From Streptoverticillium olivoreticuli subsp. olivoreticuli (lineage in GTDB: Bacteria > Actinomycetota > Actinomycetes > Streptomycetales > Streptomycetaceae), in the NCBI RefSeq assembly GCF_003391135.1, contig NZ_CP031455.1:7963501-8027500 (forward strand): a stretch of DNA of 64,000 nucleotides, given 5' to 3'. Both the position numbers and the translations under genes were made by a program. Shown here in pieces: positions 1 to 8,670 of this stretch. Numbering within the stretch: position 1 is the first letter of the stretch; the number at the start of each line of letters is the position of its first letter. Under the pieces are notes generated by a model. It worked only from the letters and a program-made list of their open reading frames with translations. It was not told where the DNA came from and did not search any database.

Positions 1-269
1 CCCGTCGCGTCGGGGATGATCAGCCGCACATGTTCCGCGGTAATCCACTCCCGTCGGAGCGAGCGGCGCTTGGCGAAGCCGGACTCGGTTCCGGTCGGAC
101 GGACCCGCAGCATGGGCCTAAGGCGCCCGTCCACCAGTCGAGTTGTCACCTTGTCCACGATGGCGTCAGCCATTCGAACTCGGTTTCCTTGCCTTGCCGC
201 GTACGCGACTAGATCACCCCGATACAGTTCCTCGCCGCCGTAGTCGGCAACAACCCCCCGCTTACCCAT
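1..269 (-). CDS. Phage hypothetical protein, partial (runs off the window)
   Basis: Reading leftwards, an ATG at 269 opens a frame that stays open to base 1, so the C-terminus is outside the window. A good ribosome site (AAGGAGG, plus-strand positions 279-285) lies about 9 bases upstream. The start overlaps the stop of the methyltransferase frame (262) by 8 bases, which implies translational coupling in the early operon. The product begins MGKRGVVADYGGEELYRGD and is basic, with no signal peptide or membrane segment. I do not recognise the family; small basic proteins of this kind are common next to phage methyltransferases. Confidence 0.6.
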   Translation of the reverse strand, partial: MGKRGVVADYGGEELYRGDLVAYAARQGNRVRMADAIVDKVTTRLVDGRLRPMLRVRPTGTESGFAKRRSLRREWITAEHVRLIIPDAT

Positions 270-1318
270 TTCCGGGTTCCTCCTTGTAGTTCAAAAGATG
301 CAGATAGGCAGTGAATGCCTGTTGTGACACGACGCCGTTTCCGGCAGCCTTCAGCTGACGTGCTCGGTTGAGCCCCGGGATATGTGTGATCCAGCCTCGC
401 GGTAGCCCCATCAACCACTCGGCGAAAACGGACGCGAGCCGTCGACCACCGCGGGGTCCGAACTCGACCGGCACCGGGGCCGGCGAGCCCATGAGTGTTT
501 CCCAGCGGTGCACAGCAGGGGCGAACTCGGCCCACCATTCCGGCGGAGAGTGGAAGGCACCAGGGGTTTCCTCGGCGGTGTCCGGGTCGACCGGCAGCAG
601 AAATGAAACCTCATCATCGAGATTCGGTCCGTGCCCACCGGCCTTGCGCTTGTCAGGATGCTGCGGGGCACCATTCGATCCCAGATTTGCGGTTGGGGTC
701 TTGAACAGCTTGTGTGCGCGTTCCTTGTCGAAGAGCCGCGCCACGGCGGTAACGAGATCCTGTCCACCGCTTCCCTGTCTCGCCTCCCGCGCGAAATCCG
801 GTCCCTTAGACGCGTCGGATGCCAGCGGAGTCGGTAGCAGGGGTGGCGACGAGGAACCACCTATCTCGGTGGTGGGCGGCTCCAACTGCGGACGCTCGAA
901 AGCAAGTCCATCGTGCGTCATACCCGCTCTCGGCCAGCCCCGCGAGTACGTGCGCGAGGCCCCTGTTTCGGATGGCGGATACGTTCTCCAAGAAAACGAA
1001 CCGTGGTCGAAGAACGCGAACGCTTTCGAGAACGCTTTCCCAGATACCCGACCGTTCGCCATGAATCCCCGCCCTCTTCCCCGCGTTACTGATGTCTTGG
1101 CAGGGGAACCCCGCCGTGATGATGTCCACCTCTCCCGTGATGGTGGCCCAATCAAATTGGGTAATGTCTCCGATGTTGCGTGCGTGCGGATAGCGAGTCG
1201 CCAGGATCAAAGACGCGTACGGATCAATTTCCGCAACGATCTTGATCCTGTCCCCGGTCAGAGCTTCAACAGCCCGCCCGATGCCGCCGTAACCGGCGCA
1301 CAGCTCAAGAATTGGTAT
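262..1318 (-). pseudogene. Phage DNA (cytosine-5) methyltransferase, split by a frameshift
   Basis: Two frames together make one C5-cytosine methyltransferase of about 350 residues, the usual size of phage enzymes. The upstream frame (to stop at 806) carries motif I (LELCAGYGGIG), the catalytic motif IV (GFPCQDISNAGKR, nucleophile Cys) and motif VI (FLENV). The downstream frame (stop 262) carries the variable region and motif X (QLKAAGNGVVSQQA). They join only if one base is skipped near 836-846, in the run read ACCCCTG on the minus strand, where both frames read into LLPTPLASD. No ATG, GTG or TTG precedes motif I in frame; only ATA (1318) or ATT (1312) follow a GGGGG sequence. The enzyme would methylate cytosine in a short target, perhaps against host restriction. 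It is either a decayed gene, a recoded gene, or a sequencing error in a C run. Confidence 0.75.
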
Positions 1319-1373
1319 GTGTTTCCCCCGCGAAAAGAGGGGCCCCGCAGCAGTCTCCGGAGCCCCCAGCCGG

Positions 1374-2069
1374 CTAGAACTGCGGGTCGGCTACCGCGTC
1401 GTTCCAGGACTTGAGGACGCGGATTACCGGCTTGCGGTAAGAGACGTCGCGCCCCGCCTTGGTGGTGAACTCCACGAGCTCAAGCGAAAGTTCGGCCAGC
1501 GCCTCGCCACCCACCTTGTCCAGCGCGTTCTCTACCTCGTGCAGAACCTCGGCCAGCTTCCACGAGCCCGTCTGAAGACGGAAAAGGCCAAGGTCGTAAT
1601 CCTCGGCAAGGCGGAACGTTACTGCAATGGACGGAGCCGGACCCCGCTTTGACTTGGCAGCCGCCTTACGGTCCTCCATCAGGGCCGGGCAGTGGCACGG
1701 CTTACCCTTGTCCTCATCCGGCGACAGGAATTCAACACCGTCGCAGTGATGAATCAGGCTCGAACCGTTCCACAGCTTGAGGTCCGACGCAATCGCGTCA
1801 GGGCCGGAGAGAACAATCTTGACCTTATCCTTGGTCGTCAAAACCTCGATGTAGTTCTCGGAAGTCGAGTCGGTCTCAACCGGAGTGCCGCCCATGAGCT
1901 GAGCAACAGCCGCGGCAACCTCCGGATCCCCCGTGGTCACACGCCAATCGTTGAGAGCAACGGGAACCCCGTTCTCCTGCTTACCGCCGTGGAAGCGCCC
2001 AACGGTGTCATCTGCGAACGCCGCCTTCGGCTTGGCGGACGGGTCGGTCTCAAAGATACGAATAGCCAT
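1374..2069 (-). CDS. gp3-like recombination directionality factor
   Basis: 231 residues starting MAIRIFETDPSAKPKAAFAD from an ATG with an AGGGAGG site 9-10 bases upstream. From memory it resembles the Streptomyces phage phiC31 gp3-like family, whose founding member switches the large serine integrase from integration to excision. Supporting features are the conserved GRFHGG and WRVTTGDPEVA blocks near the N-terminus, a Cys-rich GKPCHCPA in the middle, and LSLELVEFTTKAGRDVSY near the C-terminus. The partner would be the serine integrase at 23697-25478. It sits among early genes and is preceded by a hairpin plus a conserved CATGCCC leader shared with capsid and endolysin. The family match is recall, not a search. 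Confidence 0.62.
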   Translation of the reverse strand: MAIRIFETDPSAKPKAAFADDTVGRFHGGKQENGVPVALNDWRVTTGDPEVAAAVAQLMGGTPVETDSTSENYIEVLTTKDKVKIVLSGPDAIASDLKLWNGSSLIHHCDGVEFLSPDEDKGKPCHCPALMEDRKAAAKSKRGPAPSIAVTFRLAEDYDLGLFRLQTGSWKLAEVLHEVENALDKVGGEALAELSLELVEFTTKAGRDVSYRKPVIRVLKSWNDAVADPQF

Positions 2070-2092
2070 GGTGGCTAGTCCTCCCTGGTTTT

Positions 2093-2135
2093 GGGCATGA
2101 AAAAAGCGAGCCACGTTGGTCGGCCCGCTCGGGTC
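2093..2135 (-). terminator. Hairpin with T-run plus CATGCCC leader, before the RDF gene
   Basis: On the minus strand an imperfect stem (GCGGGCC pairing with GGCTCGC, one G-T pair) is followed by six Ts, then CATGCCCAAAAC and the RDF ribosome site. It fits a Rho-independent terminator for the exonuclease mRNA. The hairpin-T-run-CATGCCC arrangement recurs upstream of the endolysin (4837) and major capsid (15669) genes. Confidence 0.6.
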
Positions 2136-2149
2136 TGCGTGTGCTGTTG

Positions 2150-2986
2150 TCAGGCTGCGCGGCGCTGCGTCCCGGTGATGAGCCGGCGGACGCTCTCGGC
2201 GATCGGTACACCGAAAACGGTCTTGCTGATCTCGCGGTCCCACTGGAAGACATGACGCAGTGTCAGGAAGACGTTGAAAATCTCCTCATCAATGCGAACG
2301 GGCTTGAACACCCAGCCCTCCGGGGTGATGTGGAGTACCGCTGCACCGTCCACCTTCGGCATGGGCTCGGACACACCATCCGGGGAAATCACCCGGTCAG
2401 CATGCGCGTACGCAGCGAGCTGTAGCGCCACGTCCGGGTAGGCGCCCTTGGACGTCTTCCAATCGACCATGAGCGTGTGCCACTCGCCGTGTTCGTGATC
2501 GGGCTTGCCATCCTCACCGAGCCGTACCCGCACAATGGCATCAAACGAGCCCGCATATCCGTGCTCGTCGGACCAGGCCACATCTTCGGCGCGGATCAAC
2601 TGCGGGCGCACAGCGGTAAGGAACTCCGCGAATCCGAGCCGGTAGGGCTCTAGGTCCGGATGAACACGGCCGATCTCTTCCAGGCGAATCATGCGTTCGA
2701 AAAGGTCGTGAGCATCGGAGCCAACTCGGGCCCGTAGCTTGGTGTACCGGGTGTGTGCGTTGCGGAGGTAGTCAACGGCCCCGGTCTCGTCGCGCTCGGC
2801 GATCGATGCCACCGCGGGCAGGTTGGAGACTGCCGTTTCTGCGGTCATGCGGGCCGCCCAGAACGTCAGGTATGGCTTTGGAAGCATGCCGACGATGCTG
2901 GTCACACCAGGCACCTTCTCGGCGGTCTCAGGGCTGATGTAGAAGCGCGAGCCACCGCGCTTGATAGTCCGAATGGGTCCGGGCAT
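2150..2986 (-). CDS. PD-(D/E)XK nuclease (RecB/Cas4-like phage exonuclease)
   Basis: 278 residues from ATG 2986, with an AGGGGGA ribosome site. The active-site signature of the PD-(D/E)XK superfamily is clear: GYAGSFDAIV supplies the first Asp, and LMVDWKTSKG supplies the Asp-x-Lys pair. QLAAYAHA about 10 residues later is the usual motif IV Gln/Tyr. Such single-domain RecB/Cas4-like proteins are standard in actinophage early regions, where they are thought to act in recombination or replication. No Fe-S cysteine cluster is visible, so it is not a true Cas4. It ends just before the terminator at 2100-2135. The start was chosen over an upstream in-frame codon at 3067 because that stretch lies in the AT-rich dyad element. 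Confidence 0.8.
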   Translation of the reverse strand: MPGPIRTIKRGGSRFYISPETAEKVPGVTSIVGMLPKPYLTFWAARMTAETAVSNLPAVASIAERDETGAVDYLRNAHTRYTKLRARVGSDAHDLFERMIRLEEIGRVHPDLEPYRLGFAEFLTAVRPQLIRAEDVAWSDEHGYAGSFDAIVRVRLGEDGKPDHEHGEWHTLMVDWKTSKGAYPDVALQLAAYAHADRVISPDGVSEPMPKVDGAAVLHITPEGWVFKPVRIDEEIFNVFLTLRHVFQWDREISKTVFGVPIAESVRRLITGTQRRAA

Positions 2987-3025
2987 GCGTAAGTCCCCCT
3001 CGGGATTTGATGGGTTGGGGTAAGA

Positions 3026-3114
3026 GGGGTGGCAGAGTGACGGTTCAGTCCTATTTTTTAGAAACACAAGAAAAAATAAGAAAGAAGAGGGTTGGGGGTC
3101 ACTTCTGCCACCCC
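3026..3114. repeat. AT-rich dyad element, copy 1
   Basis: An intergenic dyad. The outer arms GGGGTGGCAGAGTGAC (3026-3041) and GTCACTTCTGCCACCCC (3098-3114) are complementary except for one extra base. They enclose a very A/T-rich core with an inner TATTTTTT...AAAAAATA stem. The block 3035-3087 reappears inverted at 23497-23548: GAGTGACGGTT, TTTTTTAGAA and AGAAAAAATAAGAAAGAAG are identical in both. It lies between the dNMP kinase stop and the exonuclease start. Possible roles are phage promoter/operator, replication origin, or bidirectional terminator. Confidence 0.7.
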
Positions 3115-3126
3115 GTCACGCTGATG

Positions 3127-3708
3127 TCAGCGCGGGACCGCGAGCCCGTCCGCTGCCTGGTGCAGCTCGGCGAGAGACCCGCCGTTGGTCAGCACTGCGT
3201 CCGCGGGGAAGCCGTCCAGTGCGGTCTCACTGACGTGCTGCCGCTCGTCCCGGCTCACCGGTCCGTGATCACCGGGGCGCACTACGCGGACGAGGAGGAA
3301 CCCACGCTCGCGCAGTGCCTCGGCTTCGTTGGTGTGCCGCACGTCGGTGATGACGACGGGCACCGCCCATCGGTCGGCGGTGTCCACCTTGGTCAGGGCG
3401 AGCCGGAGCCAGATCGCAGGATCGTGCAGCCGCATAGCTTCCCCGAGCCGTTGCAGGGTTCGCCGCACTTCGGGGCGCTCTTTGGCGCGCTCCCATCCGT
3501 GCTGGCGCACCGTGTCAGACAGCCGTATCGGGAGGGCCCCGAGGGCTGTCGACTCGGCACTGACAATGGGGTCAAGGCCGAGCGCTGCGTACCGGAGAGG
3601 GTCAGCGAACGCCACGCGTGCGAAGTTATGCCGCGCGACCAGGCGGGCGCCGATCGTGTCCTTACCGGCCCGGGCCCGCCCGATCAGTGCCACGTGCCGG
3701 CAGGTCAT
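3127..3708 (-). CDS. Deoxynucleoside monophosphate kinase-like P-loop protein
   Basis: 193 residues. A Walker A loop of the nucleotide-kinase type (GRARAGKD, residues 10-17) is followed by a short N-terminal domain, a basic mid region with QRLGEAMR, and a VPVVITDVRHTNEAE strand-turn typical of phage dNMP kinase/AAA_28-like proteins (DVRHxNEA). The predicted role is phosphorylation of dNMPs to feed phage DNA synthesis. Its start overlaps the stop of the holin-like gene (3705) by 4 bases, so translation is coupled. The AT-rich dyad element begins right after its stop. Confidence 0.75.
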   Translation of the reverse strand: MTCRHVALIGRARAGKDTIGARLVARHNFARVAFADPLRYAALGLDPIVSAESTALGALPIRLSDTVRQHGWERAKERPEVRRTLQRLGEAMRLHDPAIWLRLALTKVDTADRWAVPVVITDVRHTNEAEALRERGFLLVRVVRPGDHGPVSRDERQHVSETALDGFPADAVLTNGGSLAELHQAADGLAVPR

Positions 3709-3914
3709 GCGATCAGCTCGTAGTCGGCTGCGCGGGTCTTGTGGTTCTCGGTGCGCTGGACGCCCTCGCCGACACCGAGCACGGCGGCCGCCACGGCCAG
3801 GATCAGCGCGTCCGGCAGATCGGGCACGTAGTGCACGACCAGGGCGACGACCGTGACGAGCACGGCGTAGATACGGGCGGGGTGGGTGCGTATGAAGTCC
3901 ATGCGCCCACTCAC
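3705..3914 (-). CDS. Small membrane protein, probable holin
   Basis: 69 residues (GTG at 3914) with two hydrophobic segments (roughly residues 15-30 and 36-48) and a charged C-terminal tail, the layout of small phage holins. GTGA overlap with the endolysin stop links the two lysis genes. An in-frame ATG at 3902 (MDFIRTHPARIY) is an alternative start, giving 65 residues. It is assigned by size, topology and position next to the endolysin only. The coiled-coil/TM protein at 4924-5181 is a competing lysis accessory candidate. Confidence 0.6.
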   Translation of the reverse strand: MSGRMDFIRTHPARIYAVLVTVVALVVHYVPDLPDALILAVAAAVLGVGEGVQRTENHKTRAADYELIA

Positions 3915-4837
3915 TTCCAGTACAGGCCGGCGACGCGGCGGGCCGTGACGGTGGCGTCCTCGCTACTGGTCATCTCGAAGCGCACGCTCTCGCCGGAGGA
4001 GACGAACCCCGCGTGCGTAAAGTCCACGAAGCTACTGCCACTGGTCGCGATGCGCTCGATGATCGGACCGTCCCACCGACGGCCGTCCTCGGCCTGGTGA
4101 TAGAAACGGCCCTGGATCACGATTCCAGAGGGAGTAGTGAGCGTCAGATAGACCGTGCCGGAGTAGGACTGAGCACCCGGGTAAAGGTCTGCGCCGTTGA
4201 TCTCTACGGGCGTCCAGGTGTTGCGCTCCAGCGTCAGAGTGTCGCCGCTGTACTCGGCGCGGGTGTAAGGCATGTCGTCTCCCTTAGGGTCAGTCGTGGT
4301 CGGTGTCTGGCCGTTCGCCGCGGCGACGATCCCGGGGAAAACCTCGCCGTAGAACTGCGCAACGCGCGCATCTCCGGGACAGTCGGTGCCCCCATCGGCC
4401 CACGGGCTGTACAGCCGGTGGAAACCAAATCCGGGGTCATCGTGCGAGCGGCAGATACGTAGCGGGATCCCGTGATGCTGGTGCATCCACACGCCGATCT
4501 CGATAAGCGTGCGCACCTGCGCCGGAGTCCACGGGTCGCTTGCGTCGTCGTTGCTCGCGGTCTCGACGCTGACGGCCCCGCTGCCGTCTCCGCGTCGGTT
4601 GGCGAGGTAATTTGCGTCCGCTCGCGTCTCGGTGCCGATGTACTGGGCAGTCGAACCGTCATAGCCAACGCCGAAATGGCTCTCTAGATTCGTGGAGTCC
4701 CGCCAGAACTCATAGGTCCGCCGCGGGGTCCACGCCGCGGCAATGCTGTGAAAAATAAGCTGTGTTGGTCGGATGGCGGGTTGGTCATCCGATTCGGGCT
4801 GTAGCTCCATTTTGCTGGCGTTGGGGTACCAAGCCAT
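3911..4837 (-). CDS. Endolysin, N-acetylmuramoyl-L-alanine amidase
   Basis: 308 residues. The N-terminal 165 or so form an amidase_2/PGRP-type domain: LIFHSI (zinc His30), a YDGSTAQYIG block, and a C-terminal zinc site in FHRLYSPWADGGTDCPGD (His140, Cys153). It cleaves the bond between MurNAc and L-Ala in peptidoglycan. A Pro/Thr linker (TPTTTDPKGDD) leads to a beta-rich C-terminal domain of about 130 residues with no recognised cell-wall-binding motif. No signal peptide is visible, so export through a holin is expected. The ribosome site AAAGGTGA precedes the ATG, and a hairpin plus CATGCCC leader lies just upstream. Confidence 0.85.
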   Translation of the reverse strand: MAWYPNASKMELQPESDDQPAIRPTQLIFHSIAAAWTPRRTYEFWRDSTNLESHFGVGYDGSTAQYIGTETRADANYLANRRGDGSGAVSVETASNDDASDPWTPAQVRTLIEIGVWMHQHHGIPLRICRSHDDPGFGFHRLYSPWADGGTDCPGDARVAQFYGEVFPGIVAAANGQTPTTTDPKGDDMPYTRAEYSGDTLTLERNTWTPVEINGADLYPGAQSYSGTVYLTLTTPSGIVIQGRFYHQAEDGRRWDGPIIERIATSGSSFVDFTHAGFVSSGESVRFEMTSSEDATVTARRVAGLYWK

Positions 4838-4849
4838 GGTGAGTCACCT

Positions 4850-4895
4850 TTCTGTGGGCATGAAGAAACCCCGCCCGGTCGCTCCGGGGCGGGGT
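4850..4895 (-). terminator. Hairpin plus CATGCCC leader, before the endolysin
   Basis: On the minus strand a GC stem (ACCCCGCCCC / GGGCGGGGT) is followed by TTCTTCATGCCCACA and the endolysin ribosome site. It could terminate or attenuate read-through from the tail genes. The same order is found before the RDF and capsid genes. Confidence 0.6.
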
Positions 4896-4923
4896 ATCTG
4901 AGTTCTACTGCGCTGCTCGCCAG

Positions 4924-5181
4924 CTACGCCTTGCCGGTCGCCTTTGCGACGGCTGCACCAGCAGCCACCACACCGGATACCGCAGCGATCGGCAGGGCAT
5001 ATTTCCAGCGCTCCAAATCCCGTATGCGGGTTTCGTGGTCGGCCACGTGAGTATGTAGTTCCTCGCCTTTCTCGGCTACCGAGCGCATGTCCTCGCGGAG
5101 CCCGACCACTTCGTCGTAGATTTCGCGGGCTCCGATGCTGACCACGCCTAGCGGCTCTTGGTCGCGTCTGTCCTCACTCAC
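4924..5181 (-). CDS. Small coiled-coil protein with C-terminal membrane segment
   Basis: 85 residues. A charged N-terminus and a heptad-rich helix (about residues 18-55, LREDMRSVAEKGEELHTHV) are followed by one hydrophobic segment (PIAAVSGVVAAGAAVAKA). This layout resembles XhlA-like and phage minor tail/lysis accessory proteins that lie between tail-fibre and endolysin genes in actinophages. The exact function is unknown. It is 19 bases downstream of the tail protein stop and followed by a hairpin. Confidence 0.6.
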   Translation of the reverse strand: MSEDRRDQEPLGVVSIGAREIYDEVVGLREDMRSVAEKGEELHTHVADHETRIRDLERWKYALPIAAVSGVVAAGAAVAKATGKA

Positions 5182-5200
5182 ATTCCCCCTTTTGCTGTTC

Positions 5201-7441
5201 CTACGGTGGCGGGGGCGTGTTCGGGTCCGTGGGCGGGTCGGGTGTCAGTCCCGCGTCTTGCGGTTCGCCTTGATTGGCGGTCCCGCGGAGGGTGAGTGTC
5301 TGCGTCACCTGTCCACCAGTCCCGGACGTTTTGATCCCGATCACCCATGCCAGGGTGTCCAGTCGAGCCCCCGTGCTGTCCCGTACGCGAACCACATCCC
5401 CGAGTTCAATCCGGGGGTCGGGCAGGATCTCCACCGATTGCATCAGCGGGACGGGCCACGCTCCAGCGTCGCGCAGTGTCTCCGCCAACGCCTTTGCCGA
5501 GGCGAGGTCTTGCACCCACCCTTTTACGTCGTGCTCGTATGCCTGTGTGCCGTATGCGCGCTGGCTGTACTCATTCCACGCCGACCACATCCAGTGTCCG
5601 GGCTCGCCGTCCGGGGCAAGGGTGGTGAGCTGCGCGCCGTGGTAGTAGATGGTGCGGTTGTCGTCCCTGTTGCGCAGTGAGAGGGTGATACCCCCCAGGT
5701 CTCTGCGCATGGTCACGTCGATGCTCCATTGCAAGAGCGCCGAGTCAGGGTCCGCACCGTCACGGATGACCACCGTGTCTGGTACGTCCGTGCTGCCGCC
5801 TGTCTGTAGGCACTTCGGCGTGCGCGGGTCGGTCTTGGTCTCCTGAATGGGGATGGACCGGACCAGGGTTTCCCCCGGCCCAATGGGCATGGGCGATACG
5901 CTGTCCCTGAGGATCTCCGCCTTTCCCGCACGGACAGCGTCCCAGTCAGATACCCGGACCGTGCAGTAATTACGGCATGCGTCAATTTCTTCCGTGATGG
6001 TGAGTCCTGCGAGTTCACGCGATGAGGTGACTTCCACATCGGCGGAAGTCGGCGGGTCACTCCAGCGCGTGTGATCCTTCCAGAGGAAATGCCCGTCCGC
6101 TGTGAACTCTGCGGTGGCGAGGGTGGCGCGGGCTATCTCGGTGATCACATCCCATGCCGTGCCGCGTATGGCAGGCAGCATGCGCAGCGGAAAGCGGGGC
6201 CGGCTGAGCGAGGCGCTGCGCTTCCACGTCCCTTCCTGTGTCACTTCGGCAAGGGTGGTGGGCTGTGCGGTGAGTGAGGACATTTGGAAGCACTCGGCGC
6301 GGAGGTTCGTGAGGCTGAATCTCACTCGGTCGAGAGCTGATGCGAAGCGCATCACGGTGGCATCGAACCATCCGTCAGGGAGGAATGCCGGAGCGCCGTT
6401 GTCGACCGTGACGACGGGCGTGATAGCGATTTGGTTGGGCGCGCGGTACCGCACCCACCAGCCGACATGCAGCCGCTTGCCCTCGGTCTTCAGCAGCGGC
6501 CACTTCCAGTTGATGTAAGCATTTTTCGTCGGGTCGTCGTTGCGTCCGCAGTAAGCCGACATGGTGCCCTGGGTGAAATTAACGCTGAGCGTCAGATTCT
6601 GATTCCAACCCTGAGAGATAGACCACGTGGTGTGAATCTCTACGGCCGAGTCCAGGCTGTATGGTTTCTGGTTGACCGCATAGAACTCGTACCAGGTTCC
6701 GCCATAGTCGAAGGACGGCAGTCCCTCCGGGACGTACGTTGCCCGGTAAGGGTCGGTGAACCCTCCCTCGGCCGCGCACTCGAACGGTGCGCCTTCCTTG
6801 TACCACTCGCGCCAACTGCCCCACACCGATTCGAGATAGCCAATGTCGGCAGCTACTCCGCCATGCAGCGAGGCGTAGAGCACGCAGCCCGGACGCGGGG
6901 GAGGGCACGTGTGGATTCCTGCGGCCCGTAGCAAGTGGTCGACCACCCACACGGGGCTTGCAACCCACGGGGTCGACCACCCGGTGAACCTCAGAGTTCC
7001 GTCGGGTCTCGGCACCCGCGCAGGCATGCGCAGCCGCTCGGCCCCGTCCAGCGCGGACAGGCGCACCACATCCGTGCCGCTCGCGGCGCTGCGGCTGCGC
7101 ACCGCTCCGCGGAAGGTGCCAAGCGTCGACCCGTTCAGCCCCCACCGGTGGGTGGCCGACTGCCCGGGGCGGGTCACGTCCCCTGTCGAGCGAGGCGCCC
7201 ACGGCCCGTAGAGCGCTGGAGCACTCGCGCCTCCAGCACCGGTCACGTCCACTTCAAGCTGTGCGGATGAGCTGCCGGAAAATGCCCGCATAGCGTCGGG
7301 CAGATCGGTTGCATACGAGCGGTCGAGCGACCAGGACGCCACCTGTGCGCCCAGCTCACGACCGCCGAGCCGGACACTGTGCGCGGCGGCGCGCTCGCCG
7401 CTCTTGAGTGCTGCGTTCAGGGCAGCGTCAGCCTGTCGCAC
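5201..7441 (-). CDS. Phage minor tail protein (tail-tip, probable Tal/receptor-binding)
   Basis: 746 residues from GTG 7441, overlapping the previous tail gene by 14 bases. The N-terminal third (residues 20-170) resembles the beta-rich ring domain of tail-associated proteins. The middle (about 200-360) is aromatic- and Gly-rich like a carbohydrate-binding or jelly-roll insert (WYEFYAVNQKPYSL). The C-terminal part (about 430-720) contains LADVVRVRDS-type beta strands similar to baseplate hub proteins (IELGDVVRVRDSTG). The Pro-rich end is PDPPTDPNTPPPP. The role is inferred from order: third gene after the tape measure, before lysis. Confidence 0.65.
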   Translation of the reverse strand: MRQADAALNAALKSGERAAAHSVRLGGRELGAQVASWSLDRSYATDLPDAMRAFSGSSSAQLEVDVTGAGGASAPALYGPWAPRSTGDVTRPGQSATHRWGLNGSTLGTFRGAVRSRSAASGTDVVRLSALDGAERLRMPARVPRPDGTLRFTGWSTPWVASPVWVVDHLLRAAGIHTCPPPRPGCVLYASLHGGVAADIGYLESVWGSWREWYKEGAPFECAAEGGFTDPYRATYVPEGLPSFDYGGTWYEFYAVNQKPYSLDSAVEIHTTWSISQGWNQNLTLSVNFTQGTMSAYCGRNDDPTKNAYINWKWPLLKTEGKRLHVGWWVRYRAPNQIAITPVVTVDNGAPAFLPDGWFDATVMRFASALDRVRFSLTNLRAECFQMSSLTAQPTTLAEVTQEGTWKRSASLSRPRFPLRMLPAIRGTAWDVITEIARATLATAEFTADGHFLWKDHTRWSDPPTSADVEVTSSRELAGLTITEEIDACRNYCTVRVSDWDAVRAGKAEILRDSVSPMPIGPGETLVRSIPIQETKTDPRTPKCLQTGGSTDVPDTVVIRDGADPDSALLQWSIDVTMRRDLGGITLSLRNRDDNRTIYYHGAQLTTLAPDGEPGHWMWSAWNEYSQRAYGTQAYEHDVKGWVQDLASAKALAETLRDAGAWPVPLMQSVEILPDPRIELGDVVRVRDSTGARLDTLAWVIGIKTSGTGGQVTQTLTLRGTANQGEPQDAGLTPDPPTDPNTPPPP

Positions 7442-8663
7442 TGATCACCTCCACCAGTTCCAGGGTCACGTCACGCGCGGCGAGTTGTCCGGGCTGGATG
7501 GACTGTCCGTATCCGGTGATGCTGAGCAGCGGTGCCCCCTCGCCGGCGGGCAGGGGCGGGGCCTGGTCCCACACCATCAGCGAGGCCGAGCCGATCGGCG
7601 TTGCCGCGGTGGTCGAGGACACACTCACCCACGGGCGGGCATACGCAGCGCCCGGCGGAGCGGCGGCGGCTTGCCGCCCGACACTGGCGACCACTTCACC
7701 GGTGCTGTTCCGGAAGTCGACGCCCAGTGATGTCGATTTGCTGAACTGCGCTGCAAACACGGCCAGTTGGCCAGGCGTGATCGGGAACCCGTGTGCTCCG
7801 GCAGTCGGAACCCAGTAGATCAACCCGCCATTCGGCATCGTGACGTGGGCGAGCCCGCCCACATCCGAGAGCGCCCCACCCGTCCCCGTCACGGCGTATT
7901 GAGTGAGCGGGACCTTTCCCGCCTGCTGTGCCGCGGAAAATGCCTGTCGATTCCCGACGCGGAGCGCGGCATGCTCCGGGGTCGTCAGCGCGAGAAGGGA
8001 CGGCCCGACGGGCAGGGCGGTGAAGCTACGGTGGAGCTTGACCCCGACCCGCACATAGGCCACGTTGTCCGGCACGGTGACGACCAACGGGCGGTCGGTG
8101 TACGCGCTGAAGAACCACGTCACGTAGGCGCCGTCTGCGCCGTAGCACCACATCCGCAGTTCCTGTGCCACCCCCGCGAGCGAGGGAGCCCACCACGTCA
8201 CCTGTCGACCCGGGACCACGGGGTACGCCTGCGTCGGAGTCGGGGCGTACCACACGAGGGTGGTCAAGTCGTCCGGGGCTTGGAGCGAGGCCAGGACCGG
8301 CGCGTATGGCGTGCTGGTGGTGGTCACGTTCGGCGTGGACCACCAGGACGCCTGACCGGGCGCCGGGGCGAGCCCCGCGGCATGGTTGGCAGTCAGCAGG
8401 TTGCCGGCTGCCGGATCGATGACCACCACGGGCCCGGGACCGTCCACCCGGCGGGCGAGACGGTCCACGTGCGCGAGGTCGTCCGGAAGCATCGCGCGCC
8501 ACGCGAGTTTGAGCCGCCTCGGCTGCACCTGGGGCGCCCACGTGGTGACACCCCCGCCCAGACTCCGGAACTCGGTAACACCGAGCGTCGGCGACCGGTC
8601 GAACGTGGTCGCTGCGTCCGTGAACTCCCGGAGCGCCCCGGGTCGGCCAATCCACATGCCCAT
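7428..8663 (-). CDS. Phage distal tail-like protein
   Basis: 411 residues. The ATG at 8663 is chosen because a strong AGGAGGTGA site lies 7 bases upstream; a longer in-frame start would overlap the tape measure gene. The N-terminus (MGMWIGRPGALREF) and the first 120 residues look like the Dit-type ring protein that follows tape measure genes in siphoviruses. The rest contains two apparently homologous beta-sandwich segments (about 100-240 and 250-390, each beginning LLTANHA/ALRVGNRQAFSAA and ending in a VSV/LVV strand), likely carbohydrate-binding-like. Assigned by position and composition. Confidence 0.65.
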   Translation of the reverse strand: MGMWIGRPGALREFTDAATTFDRSPTLGVTEFRSLGGGVTTWAPQVQPRRLKLAWRAMLPDDLAHVDRLARRVDGPGPVVVIDPAAGNLLTANHAAGLAPAPGQASWWSTPNVTTTSTPYAPVLASLQAPDDLTTLVWYAPTPTQAYPVVPGRQVTWWAPSLAGVAQELRMWCYGADGAYVTWFFSAYTDRPLVVTVPDNVAYVRVGVKLHRSFTALPVGPSLLALTTPEHAALRVGNRQAFSAAQQAGKVPLTQYAVTGTGGALSDVGGLAHVTMPNGGLIYWVPTAGAHGFPITPGQLAVFAAQFSKSTSLGVDFRNSTGEVVASVGRQAAAAPPGAAYARPWVSVSSTTAATPIGSASLMVWDQAPPLPAGEGAPLLSITGYGQSIQPGQLAARDVTLELVEVISATG

Positions 8664-8670
8664 TTCGTCG

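Noticed and set aside
2150..2986. The PD-(D/E)XK protein as a CRISPR-associated Cas4.
   Set aside because: No cysteine cluster for an iron-sulphur centre and a phage early-gene context; it is a phage exonuclease type.
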